Notes under the pieces: model-generated
The model's database searches: none
Told to the model about the DNA's origin: nothing
Seen by the model: the letters and a program-made list of their open reading frames with translations, nothing else
Origin: Symsagittifera roscoffensis
Taxonomy: Eukaryota; Xenacoelomorpha; Acoela; Convolutidae
Length of the DNA stretch: 64,000 bases
Direction of reading: 5' to 3'
NCBI RefSeq assembly: GCF_963678635.1
Contig: NC_087070.1
Span: forward strand, 5,554,539 to 5,618,538
Shown here: one piece after another, positions 31,454-42,816 of the stretch
Position numbering within the stretch: the stretch's first letter is position 1
Layout: each line of letters starts with the position of its first letter
Made by a program: the position numbers and the translations under genes

Positions 31454-34400
31454 ACGCTAAAGAGGGCTCAGGCTTTTGTTGAAATATTGTTTGAAAACGG
31501 TATATTAAGAAAACGTCGAATCATAGAAAGGTTTTGCCTAGTTATTATTTTAAAGTTCTCCTTGTTTAGGGCTAGTAAAAGTGTTGATAGAGTAGTGGGT
31601 TGTTAATCAGATAATGGGGGTTGAGTTATTCAGAATAAAAGTTTTTTTCTGTTGTTTGACGATTTCAGAAAAAAAAATGACAACCGACCTTGAAAAGATG
31701 AAAACAAAATATGTTTTTTCTACTTTTTGAAAATTTCAACTTAATAATATTCAACATTCTCAATCAAAAATTTACTACCATAATAGTAATTCAGAGCTGA
31801 AACAGCATCATAGACTTATCAGGTTGAAAAATTTTTTGAAGTTTTTTTTAGAAAAAGACTTATGGTATTAATTCTGCTTCATATTTTTGAATGTTCGTTG
31901 AAATGATACATTTTCCGTCTAAAAGTCAGTTTTGAAGTAAATTAATTTTTTTGATTGACAAATTTAGGTAGAGCTATAGTTTTTTGCGTAACAGACTTCG
32001 CAAAGTTATTCAATTATTACGGTTTGCTCCTTTAATTCCTTTTCTAAGTCAATTTTTTAATAGGAAGCGTTCTTTTAGAAGTATTTAGGTGTTGCAGAAA
32101 ATAGGAACTAGGTCCATTCGCGTATTTCTATTTCCGAAGGTTTTCAGAATTTAAACAATAGAGCTGCTTTTAATTTGTTCTAAGAACTCAACGTAAAATT
32201 ACAGCTTTATAATCTCAATTTTACATGTACTTTTGAATGCTCTAACTAGCACCAATTGTTTTTCACTCACACTTTTTTGGGAAAAATTCCGACAAAATCA
32301 GGAATAAGAAGCAATTTAATAACTATTTTGCAAAAAAATTCATAGTTAATGATCCCAAAATTTGTATTTTTGCTGAACTATTTCACTATTTTAACCGAAC
32401 AAGGGAAGCTAAAGGAGAGCATAAACAAGTTACATGGTATTACTCAGACGTTAGAGTTCTAATTTTGTCTCTGCCAGCAAATTGTTCGTTCAATTGATAC
32501 ACTTTTCTCTTACATTCCCCTGTTCTGACTAAATTGTCTTGAAAAGGAGTTCAAAAGCGGCTAAAACATGTGATAAGTAGAAAGCAAGATTAACCTTAAA
32601 ACATAAAGAAGTATATACGGAAAAATCAAGAAAATTTTGTTGTAAAAGCAACAGAGAGATAATCATCAATTTTGAACTAGATTTTGTTGAATTTCGTCCA
32701 ATCTAATTTACTTTTAACAAAAATTTACACCAATTTTAGTCAATTTTAGCAATAAAATGTTCATTTTTTCTCAATGATCCCAAACCTATTATTTTTATCA
32801 ACGTGAAAAACTTCTCAGGTGTTGTAATTTTTGTAAATGTTCGGGTTAATCATTGAGAAAAAACTGAGGAGAAGTTGAATCATGTAGTTTGATGTAGAAT
32901 TTTCAACGAATATTGCTGTTATTGTTCAATTGAATTGACTTTTTTAGGTGAATTTTCCTTGAACTTGACAAAAAACCAGTTACTTACACAAATAAAAGGT
33001 TAAAAACGGAAGATTTTGGATAGATTTGATTAATTTTTAGTTTACTTTCTCGAAAAATACGATTAATTACACTATTATCCCAAGAAATTGGAAGTTTCGA
33101 TATTGATTCAGCTAATATGAGCTTTAAATGTTCAGAGCATTGTATGAACTGTTTTTTAGCTCAAATTACGTTGAACTTTATCGCATTTCAAAATTAGGGA
33201 AAACTTTATCATATTTCAAATTTTATCGTATCCATATTTTCATTCAATGTATTGTATCACTGTCTCAACATGATGCCAACTAAAATACAATTTCAGCTTT
33301 CTGTTGAACTCCACACGTATGTATAGTTTTTCAATTAGATCAGGAGCAACAAAAAACTAAATAAAACCTTGAGATTTCTGCAAGTCTTTCTAAAAACTTG
33401 AAATGTCTGCAATTTTTTCCAAAAACTTTATATTTTTGCAATTTTTTTAATAACTTATAGTTTTTACAATTTTTACAAAAACTTGGCTTTTTTGAAGTTT
33501 CAGTAATCTCAGCGTAGTTTCAGCTAGATTGTGTACGGTTTCAAAAAGTGTGATCATCAAATGAAATAGTTATTAAATCAAATTATATCAAAACTTATCG
33601 TGTTTTGAAGTTTTTTAATAAAAATTCCAAGTTTTTGCACATCTTACCATTGTCCTACCATGGGCCAAAAAACATCATTACACAGTCTACGTAAAACTCA
33701 CTAATCACATAAAGCGTGCCGAGATTTTTGCGAAAAATCTAGACATTTCCACAAAAAATTCAAAAAAGTACCATTTTTCTTACCACTCTCCTACCATCAC
33801 ATTGAAACCTTACCATTCCCTGTCTTAATTCATTGGGGAATTGCCTTTGTTAACGAGTCCTCAATCCCTACACTGAATTCTTATACATAGGGAAATCTTA
33901 ACACTATCTTAAAACCTGGTAAGTTCGGGCGCCAAAGTTTTTGAAACTTACCATCACACTGAAACCTTACCATCTTATTACATTAGGAAACTTATTCCCT
34001 ATTTTAATACATAAGGAAACCTGTTACCACTTAACACATCAGAAATATTTAGCCATTAGATAACGCGCGCCGAAATTTTTGCGAAAAAATTAGACCTTTC
34101 CACCAAAATCAACCGTTTTTCTTACCATTCTCTTACTATCACTCAAACCATGAAACCGTACCAATTGTGTTCCCTATCTTAATGATATCTTAATTCCCCA
34201 CAATGTATTAATACATATGGAAATCTATACACTATCCTAATACATGGGAAATTCGGGCGCCGAAAAAACTTACCATCTGAAACTTGCCATCTGAAACCTT
34301 GTATCTTAATACATTGGGAAACCTATTCCCTATCTGACTACATTGGGAAATCTATTCCCTATGTTAATAAATAGGGTGATGACAGGATATTTTATAGCCT

Positions 34401-34466
34401 ATGTTATTACATGGGAGTCATCACCCCCATGCCCCCACCTCTTTCGACTGAACTGCCCAGACATAT

Positions 34467-35939
34467 TTTACAAACGTATGGAGAAGCAACACGAGTGACC
34501 CGAAAACTTGAAATATTTATGTTGATACAAAGAAAAGATCATTAGGTTTATTTTAGTTCTCCAACTCACTACCCGACTGAAATTGTCATTTTTAGATCTG
34601 TTTATTGTTTAAATTTCTGAGCACGCTTCAGGGGCATATAATGTGTTAAATTCTTTTTCATTTTGCCATCATGTTATCAATTGCAAAATAGTGGATTCGG
34701 GAAAACGTGTTGCGGAGACTTTTAGGGGAATTGCGTAATGATTGCTAACAATGAGGTGAAGCTCAATTGAGAAAACTAAAACAAGAGAAAAAAATAAAGG
34801 TTTTTTACTTTCTTTTCATGTTTTTTTGAAAACGCCGTATGCCTTTTAGAAACTTTTTGAAAAGACCAAAAAGTAGGTTTGTTCAGCCAAAAAGGCTGTC
34901 AACCAAATCAGATAGGAAGTAGTAAAATGGTCGAAATTAGGAGGTAGTAAAATGTCAACCATTTCAGATAGGAGGTAGTAAAATGGTCGAGATAGTAAAA
35001 AGGTCGAAGGTTGTAAAATGGACCGCAACTTCATTGACTCGACAGTTTTTGATCGTTATTACCCAAAAGCTATTAATTATATAGTAACTACAAACACTTG
35101 ATGCCGCATAAATTTTTCTGATCATGTTTGTTATCGTACCGGTTCTTTTTTTGCGAAAACTGCCGCAAACAGGTGCCACACTTGATTCATCTGCAAACCA
35201 AAATTTCACGAATGATAATCAGATTTTGCTGAATTACAGCTACGAACTGCTGTCTATCTTCGCTCAAAATTAAACATTCTTTACGTTTCTAAATTGGACA
35301 TATCTTGTTGATTGCTGTTATGCCGGCTAGCAGTTTCAAAATCTTTTCTAGAAAGACAATCTTTTAAAATTTTTGTAATTTTTAATATTTTTTTTGTACG
35401 GAGAAGAGAATCGACTGGCCCAAAAAACTCTACATAATTGTATAGACGCAAAACAGGATCAATATAGTCGCCAATCAATCGCCCTCATAAAGAAAACTAA
35501 GACCAGGTGACAAAAATCTGGGAAACTGAGCACTTCTCGTTTGTGAGCGTAAAGTAAAAAAAAAAGAGACAGGGGCAGTATGAAGCAAAATCGGGAAAAT
35601 AATGCAAGTGACTTCGCTACAGGATAGCTAAAACAGCGCTCAGTGATGCCAGTGATACCTCTTAAGATTTCAAAACGCTTTCCCGGTTACAATTTTATAA
35701 AACGTCTGATCAGAAAAAGCTTAATTGTCCACAGGCACTTGCGGTATTATTGGCACCCTTCGACATAAGTGTAGAAAAAATATTTATTTGAATTTGATCC
35801 TTTGAGTATTTGAAATGCGAAGTAGCTCATATAAAGTCTAGTTAAAACGCTTAATTTTTCACAAGTACACCCATAAAAGTTTTCGATGACAGCCATAATG
35901 GGGTGGGAGCAATGCTTTGCCAGTTAGGCACCGAGGGAG
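34467..35939. repeat. Dispersed old repeat, copy interrupted by foldback and gypsy elements
   Basis: Sections at 34480-34540, 35230-35500 and 35820-35938 resemble 52077-52720 in direct orientation (CGCTCAAAATTAAAC, TCTTGTTGATTGCTGTT, CAGCCATAATGGG, GTGGGAGCA). Part also recurs at 56498-56600. It ends at the LTR boundary at 35940. No coding capacity recognised. Confidence 0.55.
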
Positions 35940-38574
35940 TGAATTCAGCGGGGAACAGAGATTCGCTACTATCCACAATACCTAAAGTTTAAGTTGGTGG
36001 CAACTATTATGTACTGTACTCTGTTACTTGCCCCGTTTAATGCTGCTCTTGAGGCTGTCTTGCTCAATTTCGCCGATCGCAAGAATTTTCAGTAGTAATT
36101 AAGTTCAGATAAATATTGGTTTAAATACAGAAGGCTCTAGGCGGCCCAAATTTAATCTAGTATTCTAACCAGAAGGAAAGGGTCCGCGATCAATCAACAC
36201 AATTGCTTAATTGCAATTCGAAATCCAACTACCTTAGCCAACAACTCTCTCTTCTCTAGAGAATCCTAATTACTGAATTACCCACAGTAATTCCACACAA
36301 TCACTCAGTCCGACCTGGTAAAATTAATAGTGTTTTTAAGAATCATTATTCCTATGAGGTGCTTTGACTGATCTCTTTTTTTCGCAATTCCTGAATCTAT
36401 AACTAACTGAGAACCAACCGTTTGCTCTCACGGCACCCTTGTTCTTTAAGTAACTGAGAACCAACTGCAGTCACTAGTAGCTCAAACTGTTCTGCCTAAC
36501 GGTAGACTGCTCGCTATTTTCATAATGTTTGTCTATTTCAGTTTTAATTATAGTTATGTCGTCCGAACAAATCCTGACATTTACTTTGGTACCCATTTTG
36601 GAAGGTCTTAACTGAATTTTTTCTCTGACGCCACTAGTCTTAAATTCCAATTTCATTATAGGTTTCTTTAACTAAGTTGTGCAAATATCAATTCAATTCC
36701 ACCTTTATATCGAGTTATGTTTAATTAACCAATCTTCCCAAGGTTCTTATTTAATTATCCCATTAACGTTCCAACCTCCCAGGGGTAGGGGAAGACTCTT
36801 TTCCTGGATTGCTAAATCATTCCCGAGCGTCTAAAGTTCCGATCTATACCCTGATTAAATTTCGACCTTCTAGCTATCAAGGGAACGTAATTCGCTTATT
36901 AGGTGGCAAACCGTGCCAAAAAGCCACCTCATGGGAGCTTAGTAAGTTCCCCTTTCTTTCGTAGTATTTAGGAGACATATTTCCCATGCTATACCTGTTT
37001 TACTCCCAATTTCCTCTGGGACTACTTTTCTTTTACCCTTATTGATTTTCTAGTTAAGTTGAACCCAATGTTTGCCAAATTCACTTTAATTGATTCCACT
37101 AATTCAATCATTTATGGTACAAGTTATACCTCTTTCAGCTTTTGATTTATTTCCCAATATGTAAGTCCTCTCCCAATTATTACTAGGGTGACCAATTTTC
37201 ATTGCTAAGGGTTGGGGTTAGGGGAATATGCCACTTTCCGGTTTTAATCCCAAGGTTTTCGATGCAATTTTAGTCTTATTTGCCCAAAAGTCATTTAAAG
37301 GTCACTCCGGAATCACCCAGGATCGATCTTCCACATTCAGGTTTAGAGTCCCATAGGGGTCCGACCTTCAGGTTTCATCCGTATCCCGTTAATACTTCCC
37401 AAGTTTTCCCATTTTTATTTTCCATTATCACTTTTCCCTATTAACACCGGAATGAGCCGTCAAAGGGGTTTCAATCACAGGGGTACTTTTTTCGGGGATG
37501 AGTTATAGTGTCTAATGCCGCCGTAAAATCAATATGCCGTCTTTCATTATTTTGAGTTAATTGCCTATTTACGGTTTCAGGGATATTTTTTCATAGTGCT
37601 AATAATTTCAGGTCCAACCGTCTGACATGCTTCACAATATAATACATGATGTACGTTGACACTACCTATGATATCCCCAAGTTATAGGTTCCTGAGTTTA
37701 GTGGGGCCCGAAAAACGACTTCCGGAAGTCGGGGTGGGGGCTATTTGCGTAAGGCACAGCACCAGAAGCAGGGTTACAGGGGTTCTGGGGTTCTAAAAAG
37801 CTTCCCTCAAATGGGTCTATAGCATACTATTTTTTGGTTCCATTCCAACCGCTAGTTACCGAGCTCTGATAGGGCCATTTACACTTCCGGATACCGTTAT
37901 CACTTGGGCCCGGGGGGTCCGATGGGTCTGGGTTTTTGCATGCCCGGGTCAAATCAACTCTAGTATCCATCGTATGAGTTTCATGAAGCTAACCCCGGTA
38001 ATTTCCATTGGGGAGGGGGGGGGGTCCGCCGATCTTACTTCACCTGCGTTTTGCGCCATAGGAGACTATATCATCGAAGATTCAAACTTATTTTGCAATT
38101 GATTGTTTGTTTACCTTTCTTTTTAACTTATTGATTTGTCAATACCGAGCCACGTACTACTCATTAATCTTCCTTAAACTGCATGCATATCTCAAGGTAA
38201 ACTCCCAAACGAAATTTGAATTTGGCGAAAAAGTGTAAGGATCACCGATCCTACAGTCTTCCTATCTAGTTTATTTTTGTCCCCAATAATGCTGAAGACA
38301 TAATTCAAATTTTTGCCTTTCTTCTATCAAAATTAACCCCATCCAATGCCTTAACTTAACGTAGACTCAATTTGCATTAGTTATTCGCTCTTCTAAATCT
38401 AATATAACTAAATGTTAAGCTTGTTAGTCCCTTAACAACCAGGTAAACGCCCCTGTCTTTTGCTCCAGTTCACCAGTCTGCAAGATAATTATCACGCTGA
38501 TGCCTAACCTTATACTTATCCTTCCTAGTTTTTGGTATACAATTCCCGAAACCTAATCGCTGACCCGTCAGCCA
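35940..38574 (-). repeat. Long LTR 1 of the minus-strand gypsy element (3' LTR in element sense)
   Basis: Plus-strand left edge TGAATTCAGCGGGG is shared with 42817 and 48689. The right edge is placed at 38574 because the element-sense polypurine-like AATTTTGGGGGAAT adjoins TGGCTGAC there. Length is about 2.6 kb, long for an LTR. It contains a G-run (38015-38024), a palindromic ACTTCCGGAAGT and a 60-codon minus frame (36474-36656). Compared by eye with LTR 3, it differs at roughly one base in ten. Confidence 0.65.
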
Positions 38575-38801
38575 ATTCCCCCAAAATTTTAAAAAATGTA
38601 ACTAGTAAGCACCATTTGTTAAGAGACTCCTAATCACGGGATTTGTCTTTCAATAACTTTACTCATCGTAGTACAACCCAATCTCTCTTTTACTAAGCGG
38701 AGATAATGCTTAACAGTGACGCAGAAAACTGAGGTGGAGTTGCACTTAGGTAAATTCTAGCACTAATGATTTGGGTGACAAAATTTTGTGAAAAACTAGT
38801 T

Positions 38802-39353
38802 TCAACTCACATACTCGTCGATACCAAACCGAGCTGGTGGCTTTCTTGTTCGAATTGGTCTACCTACATCAGTATTTTCACTTTCCATCACAGGTTCAAC
38901 ATCAACCGTCTTACCCAGAGGACTACCCTCAGCTTCGCTCGGCAGATTCGCGGCCTCTTGTTCCCTTCTGGCTCCCATGTCCTTTTCGTCATAGGTCTCC
39001 ACCGCATCGCTCTGCATTCGCAAGACTCTATTTTGCCCGGGAGGATTAACTAATGGCTCCACCATTGCTCGGTTTCTGCGTGAAAAAATTCCCACGTGTT
39101 CTTGCCCTTGGCCTGGATCATGATTGAATCCCTCGCGATTGTTTGCCCAAACTGCCTCGTCTTCGACGTGCATTTCCAGATCCTCGAAGAAGTTCGCCGA
39201 CCAATATGGTGTCGATCGCTTACCTGCAGTAGCCTCATCTGTTTGGTCCGTGTCTTCCACATATCGCTTCAGCATTTTGAAGTGCAGGAACTTCACTTCA
39301 GAGGGATTTGATTGCTTTGCCACCATGTAGTTCACTTCGGACATCCTGGCCAT
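38802..39353 (-). pseudogene. Gypsy pol C-terminal domain, copy 1
   Basis: 183 residues ending in the basic motif IRTRKPPARFGIDEYVS, typical of the extreme C-terminus of gypsy Pol. It begins ARMSEVNYMVAKQ, corresponding to the GPY/F-like region after integrase, and is separated from the core by stops at about 39380-39720. Confidence 0.6.
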
Positions 39354-39724
39354 AACAACGTATGGTCCTTCCCATGGATCGAAAGTTTTCCTTGGTTAAA
39401 CTTTTTCTTTAGACCACACCTAGACTTTGTCATCAGTCGCATAGGGTTACCCATGAATTTTCTTCCAGTACTGGTCCTTTTGTCGAAATTGATCCATCCG
39501 TAGGACTTCTCTCGCACTGCCGTGTGCATCTCGGAACTGCTCGTCTAGCCATTCCGCAAAACCATCTTTTTCAATGGTTCATCGTGGGGTTTTGCGATAA
39601 CAGGTCAACGGGTTACTGGCACTCTTGTCCATGCCCCAAACTAAACGATGTATACACGAAGTTCAAGTACGCCAACGTTGTGTCCCACGTCCTTGGGTTC
39701 TCCACACACTATTCCAAAACCACT

Positions 39725-40102
39725 TCAGGCGTCTTCTTCATTGTGCCTCCCCGTACGCTTATTTGCTCGCGGTCTGTAGGGTGAAGTCTGATTTTTGTCA
39801 ATACCCAAAAGTCGGCACATCTCCTGGATCAGATTTCCTCCAAAATTCGACCCTTGATCCGTTCGCAAAACGTTGGGAACTCCAAATGTCAGTAGTGAAA
39901 TCTCCACTATCTCTCGAGCCACGTCAGCTGAATTTGTTGTCACCAGGGGAACTGCAATCGCATACATCGTGAATAGATCCGTCATTACCGGCACATGCTT
40001 CGCTCCGGTGCTCATCGCCATTTTCACTGGTCTCCTGGGGCCTGACCCGCCGCACGCTTCTGCTTCCCTACTGTACTCTGGTGTGCACGGCTTAGGCACC
40101 AC
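39725..40102 (-). pseudogene. Gypsy integrase core with missing catalytic Glu, copy 1
   Basis: 125-residue frame. D42 (VMTDLF) and D82 (RTDQGSNF) match the two catalytic aspartates, followed by a normal SPYRPRAN segment. The position of the catalytic Glu is Gly (KRTGRHNEE, G118; the usual form is T-E-R). The core also stops soon afterwards. It is predicted to be inactive. Confidence 0.7.
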
Positions 40103-40954
40103 TTTGCCTTTCTCTCTACGTCAGTTTTCATTGTCGGCCACCAGAACCTTTTCCTTATTCTAGCTAGAAACTTTGCAGCGGCTAAAGATTTTCTTCCGTC
40201 CAACCACTGGAACTATCGTTAGAAGGGTTGACCTCGAGCCATTTCGCTGAAGTCACTTTTTGTAGAGAAATCCATCTTTACCACTCAACTCATCCCACCA
40301 AGACCATTAGGCCAGTGCATCGGGTCCGTACTGAATTGCCTGCTTCTTTGGGATAAGTTTTGTCCCCAACGACGGCATGTCAATCGTCTCGTCACTTGGT
40401 CCTGCCTAATAGAATACTTGGGCGATCGCTTCGTCTTCTTTCTGCATCTTCGCAATTTCTGCGGGTGTTCGATTCTACCCAATCGTTTCGCTATCTTTGT
40501 CTGTGTTCGTTGATGTCTCGTTAACCCTCCCAACGGTTTCCGATTTCACCGTGGGTGTGAACCTTCTCTGAGCCTCCTCTAACGAGACTACTTTGGGGTA
40601 AACTTCACTGGTGTCGTCTTTGTCGTCCGTTGCCCAGTCAGCTTGTACCTTCTCGTCTTCCTCTTGAACCACCCTAACATATTGGTTCTTGTAAATATCT
40701 GCGAACTTTCCGGTACCTCGTCAATCGAGCCACAATTACTCGAACTCTCCTGAATCGGCATCTCACACAACTGCGAATCCGTGAGACTGTTCGGCTCTCT
40801 GCCCTCCTGGATCTGGCGGCACCGTAGACAGATGTCTCGGAACCAGTATGGGAATTGCATAACGCAGCGGAACCTCAGACCCTCCCGTCGGTCCGGTCCA
40901 CAATCTGTCGCAACCAAAATTCAAACAACATTTGTAATCTTTCATTGATCATAG
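40103..40954 (-). pseudogene. Gypsy pol linker without RT or RNase H motifs, copy 1
   Basis: Short broken frames (for example 40588-40917 and 40475-40672) with acidic EEDEKVQADW and VVSLEEAQRR segments, like the variable linker before integrase. None of the RT boxes or RNase H residues were found on either strand. Confidence 0.5.
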
Positions 40955-41587
40955 TCACAGGACCATCTGGTTTCTTAGCTCGGGAACGAATAGTGCTTCA
41001 ATGTCGTCGTCAACCTCTCGAATTTTCAGTTTTGTGATGCGTCCCTCGACCTTCATTCTTCGTCCATCTGCTGTCAATAACTGGCCCTCGTATGGCCGCA
41101 TCTCTGGCTTGTCTTTAGGACTCCGAGCAACCTCACTGCGGATAAGATTGGTCGTGGCGCCAGTATCCAGTAGGGTTTCAACACATGTCCCGCCCACAAG
41201 AGCATCCGTAACTGCCCCATAGGGTCCGCCGTTCACCACATGACAGACAGCGACACACTCACTCTGTGTCTTCGTCTCTAGCTGCACATTCGTCGTCGAC
41301 TTGCACTTGTCTACTGAGTTTGAGGGTAGGCGATGAAAGAGTGACATCACCTGCTCGTGTCCCACTATCGTATCACTCTGTATATCCTTGTCTGGGAGAA
41401 TGCGTGGGGCGCTCGGCTGCATAGGGTGATGAGCTGCGGTGGCATCTCCTCTGGCTTCGTGATGTCTTTTATAAATGGCCGGGACAAATCCTTCTTTGAA
41501 TTTTTCTACTGTCCCGGCCCTCGGAAGTTTAAAGGAATCGACGTGTTTCGGGGGCACTCTTTCGCAAAAGGAACTATCAGACCCCAC
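40955..41587 (-). CDS. Gypsy aspartic protease region, copy 1
   Basis: 210-residue frame. Residues 138-148 read TLLDTGATTNL, the active-site motif of retroviral-type aspartic proteases (D141-T-G). The fold continues to FVPELRNQMVL. The N-terminal part corresponds to the gag-pol junction. A stop follows soon after the protease, where RT would be expected. Confidence 0.7.
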   Translation of the reverse strand: MGSDSSFCERVPPKHVDSFKLPRAGTVEKFKEGFVPAIYKRHHEARGDATAAHHPMQPSAPRILPDKDIQSDTIVGHEQVMSLFHRLPSNSVDKCKSTTNVQLETKTQSECVAVCHVVNGGPYGAVTDALVGGTCVETLLDTGATTNLIRSEVARSPKDKPEMRPYEGQLLTADGRRMKVEGRITKLKIREVDDDIEALFVPELRNQMVL

Positions 41588-41691
41588 CCGACACAGCTTC
41601 CCTGCGTCGCAATTGTCTTCGCGTCATAACGAGCGCTCCCGTGAGACTGCCTACTTACACCATTTCCAAGCTGATTGTGGTCGAATAACTG

Positions 41692-42643
41692 CTATGGTTG
41701 CTTGGCTGTTTCTTGTCGGGGTAGATTTTGTGGGTGGGGAGCGGGGATAACAGAGTTAACGAACCTACCCATCATGGCCGTCATACTTTTCATCTGTGTC
41801 ACTAAGTCATTGTGCCGCGAGTTCTGCCACTGCATCTGAGCCGCCAGTTCATTGTGCCGCAAATTCTGCACCTCAGTTTGCGACGCCAGTTCGTCCAGTC
41901 TCTGATCAGTACTCGTCTGTGTTCTTCTGACCTCAGCTCCAGCTCGTCTAGCGCTACTCAAATCTCGAGCATCGCTGATTGATCCAGACATGAATTCGGA
42001 TGCGCCATCCAGCTCTCGAATACAGTTTGGCCGTCTCCCGCTTCTCGCTCTGGCAGTCTTTTTCGCCATTCAAGATACTGAGCTCGTGTTACCGCCTGAC
42101 AGAAACTTTCAAACTCCTCTCGTAGAAGTAGCTCCTGAATTTCTTCATCGTAGATGCCGTCTATGAACTGCTCACAGTTCCTGTCGTCTCTCGCTTGCTC
42201 ATCCATGTTTCGGCTTGCCAGGTCACCTATCGACCTGATTGGCCTCGAAAAATCACTCAAGCCTTCCTCCTTTCTTTGCATCAGGCTCTTGAACTCGGCT
42301 CTGGCTGCAGCCCGACTCTGGAATGGCATCAGCCGTTGATCCAGTTCAGCGAGCATCCTTCCTAGTGTAGGCTATGGGACGCCCTCGAATTCATCTCTGA
42401 TATGTGCCGGCATACTCGTGAACTCGCAAGTGCCCAGCTTGTTAAGCTGGTGGGCAGCACCATCCTTGCCTGTTCATTTTCCCAACGGTTGGCGTCTATA
42501 ACCCAAGCGAAAGGTTTTCTCCTGTCCGCCCAATTCTGATAGCTACATGAGGGGAACCTATCTGGTCTTATCGTTCCAAATCCAAACCTCCCTTGCTGCC
42601 TGTCAAAAGCATCCACCGCTGCCACTGCAGCCTCAGCCGTCAA
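41692..42643 (-). pseudogene. Gypsy gag, fragmented, copy 1
   Basis: Three consecutive minus frames. 42643-42362 contains WADRRKPFAWV and ENEQARMVLPTSL, a retrotransposon capsid N-terminal pattern. 42356-41958 contains a capsid C-terminal-like helical region (MLAELDQRLMPF…QFIDGIYDEEIQEL). 42069-41692 holds a basic linker and a QMQWQNSRHNDL coiled-coil-like stretch. The frames overlap and shift, so an intact Gag is unlikely. A degenerate CCHC knuckle follows near 41560-41610, out of frame. Confidence 0.6.
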
Positions 42644-42816
42644 CGCACGCTTTTAGTTGTTCCTTATCTGCCCAAATCGTCTTGTTCGATAACTTTGGTA
42701 ACTACAATCCAGAACAACGCTCACCCAGGAGCGCCAATGCGGATTTCGGTGATTGCTTCTCTAGGTCCGTTCACACACTCTAACTTACCGGCACCGCAAA
42801 GTGGTCCTTTTGGTAG

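Larger units (their letters stand above)
18199..34466. mobile_element. Roughly 16.3-kb foldback (inverted-repeat) element with a gene-bearing core, unclassified
   Basis: The segment 18199-23398 is the diverged reverse complement of 30150-34466, and a unique core of about 6.7 kb separates the arms. The arms share minisatellite-like outer ends rich in TTCCCAATGTATTAAGATAGGG-type repeats (in shorter variants), a CGGCGCGCGTTA segment, a coding-like QDNLVRTGECKRK segment, a zinc-finger gene and a convergent second ORF. The core holds three candidate genes. I see none of the enzymes that would define a Polinton (PolB, integrase, ATPase), hAT, MULE or Tc1 element. It could be a foldback-type or virus-derived element, or an old palindromic duplication of host DNA. 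Confidence 0.6.
30150..34466. repeat. Right arm of the foldback structure (about 4.3 kb)
   Basis: Diverged reverse complement of 18199-23398. The outer end reads CTGAACTGCCCAGACAT; the minisatellite-like part (33.75-34.4 kb) contains AATACATTGGGAAACC-type repeats. It lacks the hAT MITE and the second 362-bp unit present on the left, and so preserves the pre-insertion site. At its outer end it abuts an older dispersed repeat (see 34467). Confidence 0.8.
38575..42816 (-). mobile_element. Gypsy element internal region 1, lacking RT and RNase H
   Basis: Minus-strand order from the right: leader with GGTAAGT (a strong splice-donor-like motif at about 42788), gag, protease, a linker of about 850 bp, integrase, basic C-terminal motif. 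At 4.2 kb it is too short for a full gag-pol, and no YxDD-type or RNase H motif was seen between protease (ends 40955) and integrase (starts 40102). It is therefore a deleted, non-autonomous derivative. Confidence 0.75.

Noticed and set aside
18199-34466. Polinton/Maverick with long terminal repeats
   Set aside because: No DNA polymerase B, integrase, ATPase, protease or capsid frames seen; the core is too small for them. Kept only as a remote possibility for a remnant.
38766-39784. Several plus-strand open frames of 60-115 codons opposite the gypsy pol region (and again at 44638-45844)
   Set aside because: They mirror the minus-strand coding frames, have no recognisable motifs, and are repeated exactly in the tandem copy; antisense shadows of pol.
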